A stretch of 64,000 nucleotides of DNA, from NCBI GenBank assembly GCA_015227615.1, contig JAALGZ010000015.1, forward strand, positions 273,001 through 337,000, given 5' to 3'. Under the pieces are notes generated by a model. The model ran no database searches. It was given only the letters and a program-made list of their open reading frames with translations, and had not been told where the DNA came from. The DNA comes from Labyrinthula sp. Ha (lineage: Eukaryota > Sar > Bigyra > Labyrinthulida > Labyrinthulaceae). Shown here in pieces: positions 31,059 through 42,708 of the stretch. The number at the start of each line of letters is the position of its first letter. The stretch's first letter is position 1. Position numbers and translations under genes: made by a program.

Positions 31059-34000
31059 TTACAGTCTTGAAGCAGAAGTTGAACCTAAAACACCAGGATG
31101 TCTGAATGTAAAACCTGTAGCACTCAAACTTCGAAATAACCAGTCGCGGCTGTTCATAGGATCAATAACATCATCAACCTCAAAACTCTGAGCCCAGTTC
31201 AGTCCTTTACCGTTTTCATAGAGCCTCTCTACATATCTTTTGAACAGCTCATCATAAGCATCCTGCCCTCCTTCTGCTTTGGCAGCTGCCAATTCCTTCG
31301 AGTAACCCAGCTCAACAGCTCCTTCAAACCCCATGGTGCCAAATTCTCCTGTTGGCCATGAAACAATTGAAAATGGTTCCCTGTGGGATCCCCCACTCAT
31401 TGCTTGAGCGCCTAAACCATAACTCTTCCGCAATACAATAGTAAACAAAGGAACAGAAAGTTGGCTCCCAACGCTAAACATTCTCGTACATTTACGAACC
31501 ATACCTTCTTGTTCACTTTCAATTCCAACATTAAACCCTGGTGTGTCGCATAGAGTTAAGATCGGCAGATGAAATGCATTACACAGCTCAAAAAAATCAG
31601 CAGCTTTTGTACCTCCATCTGCAGTGATTGCACCTCCAACAAACTTACAATTGTTTGCACAGAGCCCAAATGGCAACCCTTTAATTCTAATAAACCCACA
31701 GATCATCCCCTTAGCAAATCCTTCTCGTATTTCAACAAAACTTCCTTCATCCGCTAGTGTTTTAATGACATTGTAGATATCATAAACTCTTAATCTATTC
31801 TCTGGAATACAGGCTCTAAGAGCCCTTTGATCTAATACTCGAACTTCATTAAATGGACCTTGGAAGTAGGAAAGCACCTGCTTAATAAGTGCAACACCTT
31901 CAATTTCATCGTTGACAAGTATGTCAACCACTCCAAGCTCATACTGCTCTTCAACTGGTCCCAAGTCATTGGGTGAAACTTTACCCATGCTTCCACCTGA
32001 GATCATCGCAGGTCCTGCCATTCCTAAATTAGCCCCTTTCGTACCAATAATGATATCACACGAACCCAAAAGAGCTGCATTTCCTGCGAAACAATATCCT
32101 GAAACAAGACCAATCATTGGCACTTTTCCCTTTAGGGCACCCCAGAGAGCAAAGGCAGGGGTAGTTAATCCTGCACTCATTGTTAAAGAGGCATCATCTC
32201 CAGGTCTTCCACCACCTCCAGATGGGAAAATTACTACGGGGAGCAAATACTTGGCTGCCAAGGCAAACAGTCTATCCTTTTTACTGTGGTTGAAGACGCC
32301 CTGTGTACCAGAAAGAACCAGGTAGTCATAAGAAAGCACCATGCATCTCGTTCGAAGACCTAGTTCATAGTCTCCAGTGGATGTAGCTGGGAACTGATCC
32401 CGATACAGCTCCCTATTAACTGACCCTGTTCCGCAAACTAATCCATCAGAGATTGTATTTTTTATCAGATCTTCAAGAGTTCTTCGGGATTTTTGATGAG
32501 CAATTGCCAATCCACCGTACTCTAGAAAAGTATCTTCATCTATTAAATCTTTCAAATTTTCTCGTGCTGTTCGTAACCTTCCTTGATATTTCTTAGATCT
32601 TCTTTCCTTTTTTGCGTCTCTATTTTCATTAGGCAACCAACCAGCATATATTTTTTTAGCATTCTCTAAGTCCTGCTTAGATGAAGCAGAGTTAAAGGGT
32701 AACCCAGCTTCGTAAATTAGCTCTTTACGAACAAGAATCTCCGCTAGATCTTTCCTCATATAATCATCAAAATTTATTTCTGCCTCTGTTTCCTGTCGGT
32801 TTATGCTTGTTCTTAAAACCATATTCGCATCAATAGAAACAAGAGGCGCATCAACAGGAACGATATCATTTAAATTCACACAAAGTTTTTTAACAACGCC
32901 AGTCATATCAGTTTTTATTTCATGCTCCATCTTCATAGAAGTAAGAATGAACAAAGTTTGGCCTTCCATAATTTCATCACCAGGTGATACTAAAATATTT
33001 GACACTGTACCTGGCGTAGCTGAGTAGATAACTTCGAAACCTTGCGCTTTTTGATCTTGTACAAAACTTCTAGAAACATTTTCTTTCACTTGGGGTTGAA
33101 TGTTGGAAAATTTTTGATAATAACGCTTTAGTTTTTTTGCGTGCGAAAAAATCTCTTTGCTATAGGTAGACCAAAAATTGGTGAAAAGATTTTCTTGTTG
33201 TATGAAAACATGATGATCCAATACAGCTTCAAGAAACGCGATATTGGTTTCCACACCTGAAACTAAAGTACCCTTCAAAGCAAGTTTTGTTTTAGCTAGC
33301 AGAGTTTTCCAAGTTTGTTCAATACTATTTTCGTATATTTGTGTTGTGATTATTTTAGACATCAGAGAATCAAAGTTTGGTGAAATTGACCATCCAGGAT
33401 AAACAGCGGATTCTATTCTCGACCAACTGTAATTAGGAAACTTTACGAATGATATTTTTCCAATACTTGGTTTTATATCACCTGAGTATGAATATGTCTC
33501 GGAGCAAATTCTAGTTTGAAGTGACATCTTACTAGGCAAAATAATGTTATCTGATCTAAACTCAGCAAACCTGTTTCCTCCAAGTGCTATAAAATCCTTT
33601 CCATTTTCTAGTTTTGAAAATAAGTTAAAGCTTTCATCTTCCCGATGAACATCGTTCGAAGCGTGAATACCAAGTTGGAGCTTCACCAAATCAATGGCAT
33701 AAACCTGTTCAGTAACTGTGTGTTCTACCTGAAGCCTTGGATTTGCTTCTATGAAATAGAACCTTTTGGACAGAGGCTCATAAAGGAATTCAAACGTGCA
33801 GAGGCCTTTAAATCTACTATTCCTTCCTAGAGATAAAGAGTAACCATAGATTTCCTCTCTTTGGAGGTTAGATATACTCAAAGACGGCGTGAACTCAATC
33901 AGCTTTTGATTATTTCTTTGCACAGTGCATTCTCTCTCGCCAAATATGACACAGGTTTTTCCATTAGAAGCAAACTGAACTTCAATATGTTTTACTTGAA

Positions 34001-34634
34001 GCAGCAATTTTTCTACAAGGATCCTGTCATCACCAAAGAATGCCCTTGCCTCGTTTCTGCATCGTTTTAGAGCATCTGCGATATGACTCTTATCAGTTAC
34101 AACTCTCATTCCCTTTCCTCCTCCTAAAAAAGTAAAAAATAGTAAACATGAACCTCCTGAAACAGCTTTCAGAAGGATGGCTTCTTGCCCTTGCTCTTCA
34201 AAGAACCTTTGGCATTGATCTAAGTTAACATTTTGGATCCCCGGTACTACTGGAATACCAAGACTTTTGGCAAAGGATTTCGCTGATGCTTTATTTCCGA
34301 AAAGTTCAAGAATACTGCTTTCTGGTCCTCCAAAGATAATTCCATTTTTTTCTAAGAGGGAGGCGAAGATAGGGTTTTCACTAAGAAAACCATATCCAGG
34401 CAGTATGACTTTAGAACCTGATTTTAGGGAAGCCTCCAATAAAAAATTTTGATCAAGGTAGCAACCCACTCCAGCTTCATTAAAGGGGTATTTAATTACC
34501 TCATCTGCTTCGTATACATGTATGGAATTGGAGTCTTCGATGTTGAAGACGGCAACAGTTGGAAATGCCAGCTCTTTGCACGCTCTAATAAGCCTCAATG
34601 CAATTTCACCACGGTTAGAAATGAGAATTTTCAT
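31059..34634 (-). CDS. Single-chain acyl-CoA carboxylase (BC-BCCP-CT fusion)
   Basis: The enzyme attaches CO2 from bicarbonate to an acyl-CoA, using ATP and covalent biotin. Two exons (34634-34154 and 34123-31059) give 1181 residues; the 30-nt intron at 34124-34153 has no stop, and removal restores the canonical SGGGGKGMR ATP loop. The order is biotin carboxylase (1-450: MKILISNRGEIA, ERECTVQRNNQK, EANPRLQVEHTVTE), biotinyl domain (biotin lysine near 558 in TSMKMEHE), then both carboxyltransferase halves (about 640-1181: GGGGRPGD, GYCFAGNAALLGSCD, LSYFQGP; ADGGTKAADFFELC). This layout resembles the long-chain acyl-CoA carboxylases of Mycobacterium, not eukaryotic multidomain ACC or two-subunit PCC/MCC. 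It starts directly at the catalytic domain, with no organelle-targeting peptide, so it is probably cytosolic. The substrate chain length cannot be read by eye. Confidence 0.9.
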   Translation of the reverse strand: MKILISNRGEIALRLIRACKELAFPTVAVFNIEDSNSIHVYEADEVIKYPFNEAGVGCYLDQNFLLEASLKSGSKVILPGYGFLSENPIFASLLEKNGIIFGGPESSILELFGNKASAKSFAKSLGIPVVPGIQNVNLDQCQRFFEEQGQEAILLKAVSGGSCLLFFTFLGGGKGMRVVTDKSHIADALKRCRNEARAFFGDDRILVEKLLLQVKHIEVQFASNGKTCVIFGERECTVQRNNQKLIEFTPSLSISNLQREEIYGYSLSLGRNSRFKGLCTFEFLYEPLSKRFYFIEANPRLQVEHTVTEQVYAIDLVKLQLGIHASNDVHREDESFNLFSKLENGKDFIALGGNRFAEFRSDNIILPSKMSLQTRICSETYSYSGDIKPSIGKISFVKFPNYSWSRIESAVYPGWSISPNFDSLMSKIITTQIYENSIEQTWKTLLAKTKLALKGTLVSGVETNIAFLEAVLDHHVFIQQENLFTNFWSTYSKEIFSHAKKLKRYYQKFSNIQPQVKENVSRSFVQDQKAQGFEVIYSATPGTVSNILVSPGDEIMEGQTLFILTSMKMEHEIKTDMTGVVKKLCVNLNDIVPVDAPLVSIDANMVLRTSINRQETEAEINFDDYMRKDLAEILVRKELIYEAGLPFNSASSKQDLENAKKIYAGWLPNENRDAKKERRSKKYQGRLRTARENLKDLIDEDTFLEYGGLAIAHQKSRRTLEDLIKNTISDGLVCGTGSVNRELYRDQFPATSTGDYELGLRTRCMVLSYDYLVLSGTQGVFNHSKKDRLFALAAKYLLPVVIFPSGGGGRPGDDASLTMSAGLTTPAFALWGALKGKVPMIGLVSGYCFAGNAALLGSCDIIIGTKGANLGMAGPAMISGGSMGKVSPNDLGPVEEQYELGVVDILVNDEIEGVALIKQVLSYFQGPFNEVRVLDQRALRACIPENRLRVYDIYNVIKTLADEGSFVEIREGFAKGMICGFIRIKGLPFGLCANNCKFVGGAITADGGTKAADFFELCNAFHLPILTLCDTPGFNVGIESEQEGMVRKCTRMFSVGSQLSVPLFTIVLRKSYGLGAQAMSGGSHREPFSIVSWPTGEFGTMGFEGAVELGYSKELAAAKAEGGQDAYDELFKRYVERLYENGKGLNWAQSFEVDDVIDPMNSRDWLFRSLSATGFTFRHPGVLGSTSASRL

Positions 34635-37600
34635 TTTTCGTTGTAGTAGTGATCACTAACTAATTGCTGTCAATTATCTAATTGAATATACAGTGTCCTC
34701 TTTTTCTTCGATAAACAGTTCAAGACAGAGCTGTGTGGTAATCCCCCCTTGCGTTTATTCATATTCTGAGGTGGCTGGTTAGATGCTGTCTAACATGGAC
34801 AGATCCCTCCTGCCTTGGTCTACTTTCCACCAGTCCAGGGCTACTAGTCATAGTGAATTGTTTGAACCATATTTTGTTGACAGCTTCATCCTGCTGCGCT
34901 GCCGAGTCAGATGCTGCTTCTCTAGGCACAACTTCTTGCAATAGAAGAACAAGCTCGGGTTCTTATTGCGCTGCTTGAGTACGAAGATGTCAGGAGGTTT
35001 TCCTAGATAAATTATTAAATATCATTTTCTGGCACAAAACTTACCGATTTCATATTTCTAGTTGAATATGAAGGTATACACTACTTTTCTTCGACCCCCC
35101 CCTCGTGAGATTGTTTTCTAGTAATTATTTGCCGCACTTTCTAACAACAACTCCCTAAGCGTATAACTTCTATTTTACTACGAAAAGTCATAGCAGTCAG
35201 AATTTTCTTATGACATACTTCATGTTGTCAAACCTAAATTTTGCAGGTTTCGATGATTGAACGATAGCGATACTATCTATGTATTCAGGATTAGGTGCAG
35301 CTATGTCTTCGAAAAGGGTCTTTTCAATGGGATCCTCCTTCAATGTGGTGTTAATTATTTTTTGTCGATCTTATTTCAAAGTATTTTTGCTTCGTATACT
35401 GTAAATGCTAAATTTGTATGTAGCTACGCTAATACATATGAGTTCATACTTGGTGTTAAAGGTCTGAGAACCGTAACAAAAACCATGGTTTTAAGCAAAC
35501 AAAACACATATTTTCAGAATCAATCCGAAATTATATTTTAGAATAATAAAGCAAACCTAATGTTCTTAAATTAAATTCAGGTGATTTATTTCATAATTTG
35601 CTACATTTAATGCCAAATATGATCACAGGTTTGTAGGCTAAGCAGAGTTTAATTGTGGTACAGAACCATTAGGGCAATTGAATATGGCAGAGTTCATATA
35701 TATTCCTTTCCATTACCTCCAAATTTGCTTCATCATCACTTTAATTCTTCGTGTAGTAGTTTTCTTTCATAATAACGTTTTTGGTTTTGTTAATAGTTTC
35801 TGCGGTATTTGAGTAGTAAGGACTAGTGCACGAGCAAACAGGGATCTTAGAATATGGCTTGACTGCCAATAAAATACTTAAAGTATTTGAGCTCTTGCAT
35901 GAGAACCCCTTGTTTCTTATCTTTGTGTACTTGAATATAAATAATAATATGATAAGGCACTTAATTAAGTACCACCTTTTCCTTTAGAAAGAAATTCCCC
36001 TTGCTGAAATTCTTGTTTGTACACTGCTACTTTCCTTAGCAGTTTAACTTTCTTCTTTATTTTTTCGAGATCAATTTCTTTGAATAAAAATATTTTTGAA
36101 GTCGATAAATTATTTTTAATATTAGTTATCCTTGTAAATATATGTAACCTTGTACAAATATTTTACTCTTGGTATTGTTAATCACTACATTGATATTAGG
36201 CTCTCTAAGATGAAACTGGCATCACACTTTCATTTATAAAGTTCCCGCTGGAAAATTCTTAAGCCCAATTGAAAAACTGTTACGGTTATATTAGGTTATT
36301 TCAAGAAGATTTTGTTGTAACTACAGGTATCCGTGGTCAGTTTTTTCTGCTTTGTGATCAGTTCTGTCGCTGATTACTCTAACTCAATACAGTTAAAATA
36401 CTTCATATGATATTACTCACAAAACCAAATATGTAAGACTTCTAAGATAAAATATTTTTTTTCGTCTTGTATTCATGAACCTAGTAAATACATAGGGTTG
36501 TCGACTAATTATATCAAAATGATACGTGAATCAAAGTAGATGCCTATGTCAGTCCTTCTACTGCCAATAGCCGTGGATAATCTGCTATTGTACCCACTGT
36601 TTGAGACCCCTGTCAAGAGCTGACCGTGTTGTTGAATATATTTTTATATAGTTGGGGCGATAAATTTGCTATTCTGGTCAAAACTACTGGGCGAAATAAG
36701 GATTCAGACCAATTTATAATGAAAGAGATATATTATAATACGCAACACAGTTCACGGTGTAGGACTATGCCAACGATCGTCAGCTTTTGGTCTTGACTTG
36801 AATCAGTCTAAGCCACGAGCATTGGTACTGTCTATTGAGCGATAGAATTTAGCTCAGTGATAAAATGGGCTACTGATTCTGCTTAGGAACTAGTTTTGTG
36901 TTAAGCATAGTACTTGTGGTGTGTTAATGATCACATCTTGATCGATTGAAAGAGCTATAGTGCCTTTATCAAATACAATACATACGCTAAAACTATATTA
37001 TTATAGAGTAAAACTTTTGGTTATTTTTACTTTGTTCCAGATAATTCAAACTATCATGTTTCAAACTTTAAATATTGCTGCAAGATTTTGACCTTGCTTT
37101 CATCTCTATATGGGTCGGAAATTGGCATTGGTGTCCAGATTACATTAAAATCAACTTTGAAAATTTGAAAGGTGAAAATATATAACTTAGTAAAAAAATT
37201 GCTGATAGGGAGATTTATAAGCCTAATACATCAGATTTTCTTAAACTTATTTAGGAATTGAAAAAAATAAACTCCTCAGGATACATGTGAATCAACGTAG
37301 TTGAAAAAAATATAATACCTTTCTATTCCTTCCATTGTTTTAATCAGATCATGTGCTCATTCTACTGTGGCTTTAGTTTCTTTCTTTCTGGTGATAACCT
37401 TAAAAACAATCTTCTTAGTCAATACATAACAATATAAAACTCTTAAAGAATTTTATCAAATTTTGATTAATTAGTGGATTGTTCCGGCATCCCAAATATT
37501 ATCCTTTCTGATACCAATTAAGCCAAACATAAGAATATTTTACTCTAGTTTCTATATAATTTGTTTTTAGGAAAACATTTCGAGACGTTAAATAATGAAC

Positions 37601-40600
37601 CCTGACAACTATCTCTGAAGCAACCACTTATAGAGCCTCCCATAATAAATAATAATGATTGCATTGTAAAAAACCCGATGTAACACCTATAAGCTTTGTG
37701 AAATGAGGCAGAAACATATCTTGAGTAATATATGGTGTGAAAAAATACAAGCAAAATATCGTACTAACTGTAAATATAAATGTATCAGAATGAAGCACTT
37801 TGTGTTTGATTGCTATGAAACCTCATAATGTAAGTCAAATAATCTATCGTGTTTGCTAGGTATAGTTTTCAGGTAACAAAATTAAGGTTTTAAAGCTAAA
37901 TAAAACAGTGAATTTATTATATTCTTATGTCAAAAATGTTTGAAAAATTTTCTATCTATAGTAGAAGTTTTTATGTTTCTTTTGTAGCCACTTAATCTAT
38001 TATTAATGATATCCATAAGTCACTTAACCTCGGTAGAAAACATAATACTAAGATTTATCTCTTATTATAGCCATCTTATAAAAATTCCTGTAGGCTGATC
38101 ACCGTGTAGCAATTTTAGAACTAAAAAACTTAAATTTCTGGAAAGATAGTACCTTATCCGACACATGACTGTTTCATCAGGTATAATTCGTAAAAATAAG
38201 AAGTCACCATCAGCAAATAACATGTTTGCCTTAAAAAGTTTATCTATTCATATGTTTGCTTAATCCACAATAAACAGAAACGATACCTTATTTAGAAATC
38301 CTCTGTACTCTTTTTTAGTCCAAGAATTCAAGCTTATATGCTTCAAGTTATTAGAATACCTCCACGATGATAGGAGACGCTTTCTCAAAACAAGGCCTTA
38401 CAGAGTCACAGAGCCAACGTCGTTGATATTTTCTGTATGTTATCAAAACTTTTTGATGAAACAAACAAGGATGTTGATATTTAGGATATTACTTCTCAAA
38501 TAGCTAGATAGAGAATTAATTTCATTGCGTATATACATATTTCCACTACTAGAGAACAAACATACAAATATAGAGATTATCTACATAGAAAGCAGAAGAA
38601 AATACATAATGTGTACAAGTGACACGCAAATTTTTTAAGTGGAAATCTTACGACTCAAACATAAGACAACTTCACATACCTAGAATAATCCCTTGAGTGT
38701 TCAAATATGAGCTAAAAGGTAAATTGTTGAGTATATTCTCAAAGACCACCGAATGAGTACAGATAACCGTCATTGTATGACTGATATCAAAACTAAAAAG
38801 AAAAATATCTCTTCTTATCGAAAAATATGAAAATTTCTCCGCCAAATATAAACCTAATTATCACGAATAGAAAATAAATTTCCTTAATCTAAAACTTATT
38901 TCATATTTTGAGTATTTTGTCCGGAAGAAGACACATGATGATCACAAGGCATTTGTCATAATAATAGAAAATGAAATCTTAGTAAAAACCCTTGCATTGG
39001 TACAGAGTGCTTCCAAATACTCGTAGACAATATATACACCAAATTACCCCTGGATACAGCAATAGAATATCTCACAAGAAACCCAGAAGAAGAAGAAAAT
39101 ATTACATGACATTCACAGAGCCAACAAAGTAACAAACTATGGTGTCATTTCATTCAACTCTAAAATACATAACGAATAATTTAAAACACAATACCACCAG
39201 AGAAAAATTATGTGAAGATTGAACAAAATATCTGAAAAGTACATTCGAGAGAACAAATACATAACTCATTCAGGAACCAAAGACTCGAGTGAAAAACTTG
39301 AGTAATCGAATCAACAATCTCTACACTGATATAATATCCAAATCATGGGCTACTACCCTGTGAAGAGTAAGTGAAAAAAAATATGAATGGCTATATATAT
39401 ATTAGAAATAGCTCAATTACTAGAGCTGCTCCGCTAGAATTGACCTAAAGTATTAGAAATAACGCAAGCAAATACCTTGTCATTTTCAAAGAAAAAATGA
39501 TTACATTAATGCAATAAGATATCAACAAGTGAAGAAAGGTAAGATGTACAAGGTATATTTACCATGTTAGAGAAGCTTGGTAACAGTTTCTTAAACATGA
39601 TCGTTAAAAGGTTAAGTTCTACAAACTACTGTGCGAGTTTAAAATGTACAATAAAATGTTGATTCTTTGCGACAATCTTTGAATACTTTCTATAAATCTA
39701 CTAAATTTTCGGCAAAATTAAATTTGAATCAGCTTAAAAAGAGTGTTCTTTGGAGTGGATATGTAGCATATTTTTATAGGATTATAGTCTCAAAAGGCCC
39801 CGTTGAAGTTATAGAGAATTAATTTAACCAATACCAGCCTTAAAATAATAAATCCACTTCTGAAAATGCTACTGAGTAAACATGTTTGGAAAACTTAGGA
39901 TTATCTATCTAATTTACATAACAAGCACGGTTGCTAAAGTTGGTATTGTGTATAGAGTTGTAAGTCTAAATACAAATATAAGTTTACCTTTTGTTCATAC
40001 ACTTCAAACAGAATGTTGGCAGGGATAGACATAGCTCTAGATAAGTTTTTCTTACTTAACGTTTTGGTATGAAGTGGTAAGAAGAGTTGTGCTTATGTAA
40101 ATAGTCGCAAAAACATTAAAAAGGGTTCTAGTCGAAACAGAAACTTTAAGTAAACCAGGCACACGGTTAGTAATTATATACACACACACACTCTCCAATA
40201 ACCATGTACACCCCTATCTAGATGAACAAAGAAAAATGAAATTATATAACTAGAATATAATGAAGAACAAAAGCTACCAGTTGCATTCGCGAGTAATATT
40301 GTTATATTCTGATGAAATCTCAAGCATTCTAAGCACTTGTTGACTCTGTTAATAATATCGGTACAGTATCTGAATTTCAGTTGAATATACATAAAGGAAT
40401 GAGAGTAGAAGTAAGGAGTGATAAAACTAAAAGTTATTGATCTCATGATGAACATACTCTTGACAGAGCATATTCAAGAAAATAAGAACGTGAATTTTGT
40501 TTAGACCCTTCGCTTGTGGTACATTAAACCCTTGCTCACAGCATTGGAACACCAAGCAGAAGCAAGAAACATATATTTCTAGTTAAACATGAGACTTACT

Positions 40601-42708
40601 TATTTTATAATCTTACTGAAGAAACCACTTCCAACTTCAAAATTTGAAGCCAGGTAACAGAAGAAGTTACCATCTTAAAATATCTGAACCAAGTATTTTA
40701 CACAGCTAAGAAAGCGAAGATGTATTTCTATACAAAGTTTAAGGAGCACTTGGAAAACTTAACCCTCCGTAAGAAACTTACAGAATGTAACACTTCCAAC
40801 ACTATATGGACCGTCTAATTTTACTCAATAGATACAAAAGCTGTGAAGACACTCAATAACCATACTTCATAGTTACATACTATAATATCGTAGTTTAACA
40901 TTATTGTACACACCGCCATACAATTAATCAATCAATCAAAGACAAAAATTCATGAATTATTGATTGACTCGTATCCCAACAACTCCTGCGACTTAGAAGA
41001 CACTATTTGTACCGATTTAGAGCTCTAAAATTGAACTATGGACTCCTACATTTTCTCAATTACCTCTCTACCTCTTTTTCAGTACATACATTTTCTTTTC
41101 TCCAACTAATACCTATAAAATAAGAAAGGGTTGGAGATATAATGGAAGATACTCTAATTAACTCTTCAATTTATACAGTTTCATTTTTCTAATTCTAGAT
41201 CATAGAAACTCATACATAGATACATTTTTTGGGTTTGTTAGCACCACAAACCCTCTATTAAATTAAATACGTTCCTGGATTATACTGCTGCAAATTTATT
41301 CAGTTAGAGCTGGAGTAAGAGTTTGAATATCATGGTTAGGACTCTAGTTGTAATTAGCAATGTTCTAAACATTGGCACCAAAAATACGTTATATCTAATT
41401 TTAGAGCATCACAGATGTTATCTAAACGATACAACTCGCTTTATTAGACTATTTTTGTGCACATACGAAATATTACTTGGCTAAATAGCCTAAATAACTA
41501 AGTACAGACCCATTGCCAAAACATCCTGTAAAGAACCATGATGCAACATGAACCTAAATCAGTCATAACATTTTCTTGGAGAAACTTGGCAGATCTTGTG
41601 CGGTTACTGTTATGAGAAGAATGCACCCTCTTACTTTAAATGTATTCTCCTGGTAACTCCAATAAAGCTCTCTTTCTTTAATTCTAATGACGTAGGTGAG
41701 AAATGGATATGACTTCTGGATGTTATTAGGACAGAGTTGCTTCACTCCTAACCTGTTGTGAAGGATATGCTCATATATGCGCTGCAGACAGAGTTATGAA
41801 TATTTTAGGATTGAGTGATGCTGAAACGATCTCCAAGAAACTTTTTATAAGGAACTAATCGAAAATTCGCATGTTTAGCCTGCATATGCCAATAATTATC
41901 CTCCCTTTTGGCTTTGGTAATTGGTTTGCTAAGAAGTTTGTATTCTAATTTCGTGTGTCCATCTGTTGACCATTACGGGGTACTTTGCTCCTTTTAGGTA
42001 AGGTTTTATTCAATGAGGGCATGAAAAATATGTCTTAGGGAAGTTAGGCCAGGAGTAGCCAAATCCACGTACCAAATGATTTAACAATCTTTTTGAATCG
42101 CATTAGCCACCTCAAGAGAGCTACGAGTATTAAAAAAAAATTAAGTTTGAGTGAGTCTGACTTTGAGTAAACTCAACTTCTCAGTGAAACATTTTCTTTA
42201 CTCAACATGCCCCTTTCATACAAAATGGTGAGAAGGTTATGAAGCAATTAGCAAGAGTATTTCTATGTTTACCGAACAATATGCTAGCTTAAACCTTCAG
42301 GTAGTACTTCACAACAGCTGCCAATACATTTGTGGTTATAAGAGCATCTTCCATAGAAATGAAGTACTTGCTGACGTTCCACATACAAGATCAACCCACA
42401 GGCAATACATACTTCAACTTGATGGATTGAAATTCGTAAGAATTAATATCAAGTCAAGCAATGCAAAAAAAACAAATACATTCATGAAGTCGAATTAAGC
42501 AGCCAAGCCTGGAAAGTGAGTAATCCTCAGAGTCCTGAAATAGCAGACAAAACCGAATGATATCACGGCCACTTATCCTGTTCGTACCAACAACATAAAC
42601 TGTCAGGTGCCCGATTAACTTAAGGTATATACAGCAGTTTTGTTGTTCCATTAGTTGCCCCATTGCTTAAACATTAGTAAGAACATGGAGTCGTGAAAAA
42701 CTCCTAAC
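34635..42708. other. Gene-free stretch, about 8 kb
   Basis: This is the longest stretch without a gene. Open frames are short (at most 99 codons) and unfamiliar. Around 38500-41000 the plus strand is A-rich relative to T and C-rich relative to G, unlike the flanks, which could mark a decayed element or transcript. A short AC microsatellite (6 units) lies at 40180-40191, and TCAA/TTGA repeats that could pair lie near 40926-40968. No tRNA, rRNA or reliable snRNA was recognised. Confidence 0.55.
40180..40191. repeat. AC microsatellite, 6 units
   Basis: A run of alternating A and C preceded by TA steps. It is short and of no obvious function. Confidence 0.8.

Noticed and set aside
31912-32325. 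A 137-codon plus-strand frame opposite the carboxylase.
   Set aside because: A shadow frame over a strongly conserved coding region; composition is explained by the antisense of the CT domain.
38575-38640. GTGACACGCAAATTTTTT with an upstream ATAGAGA, reminiscent of U6 snRNA (ACAGAGA ... GACACGCAAA).
   Set aside because: The spacing is wrong, the ACAGAGA box is altered and the stem-loop between them is absent, so it is not a functional U6 gene and may be chance.
39011-39110. A short plus-strand frame reading DNIYTKLPLDTAIEYLTRN that faintly recalls a reverse-transcriptase motif of Penelope-like or LINE elements.
   Set aside because: Only about 20 residues, with no second conserved block found nearby; chance similarity in AT-rich DNA is likely.
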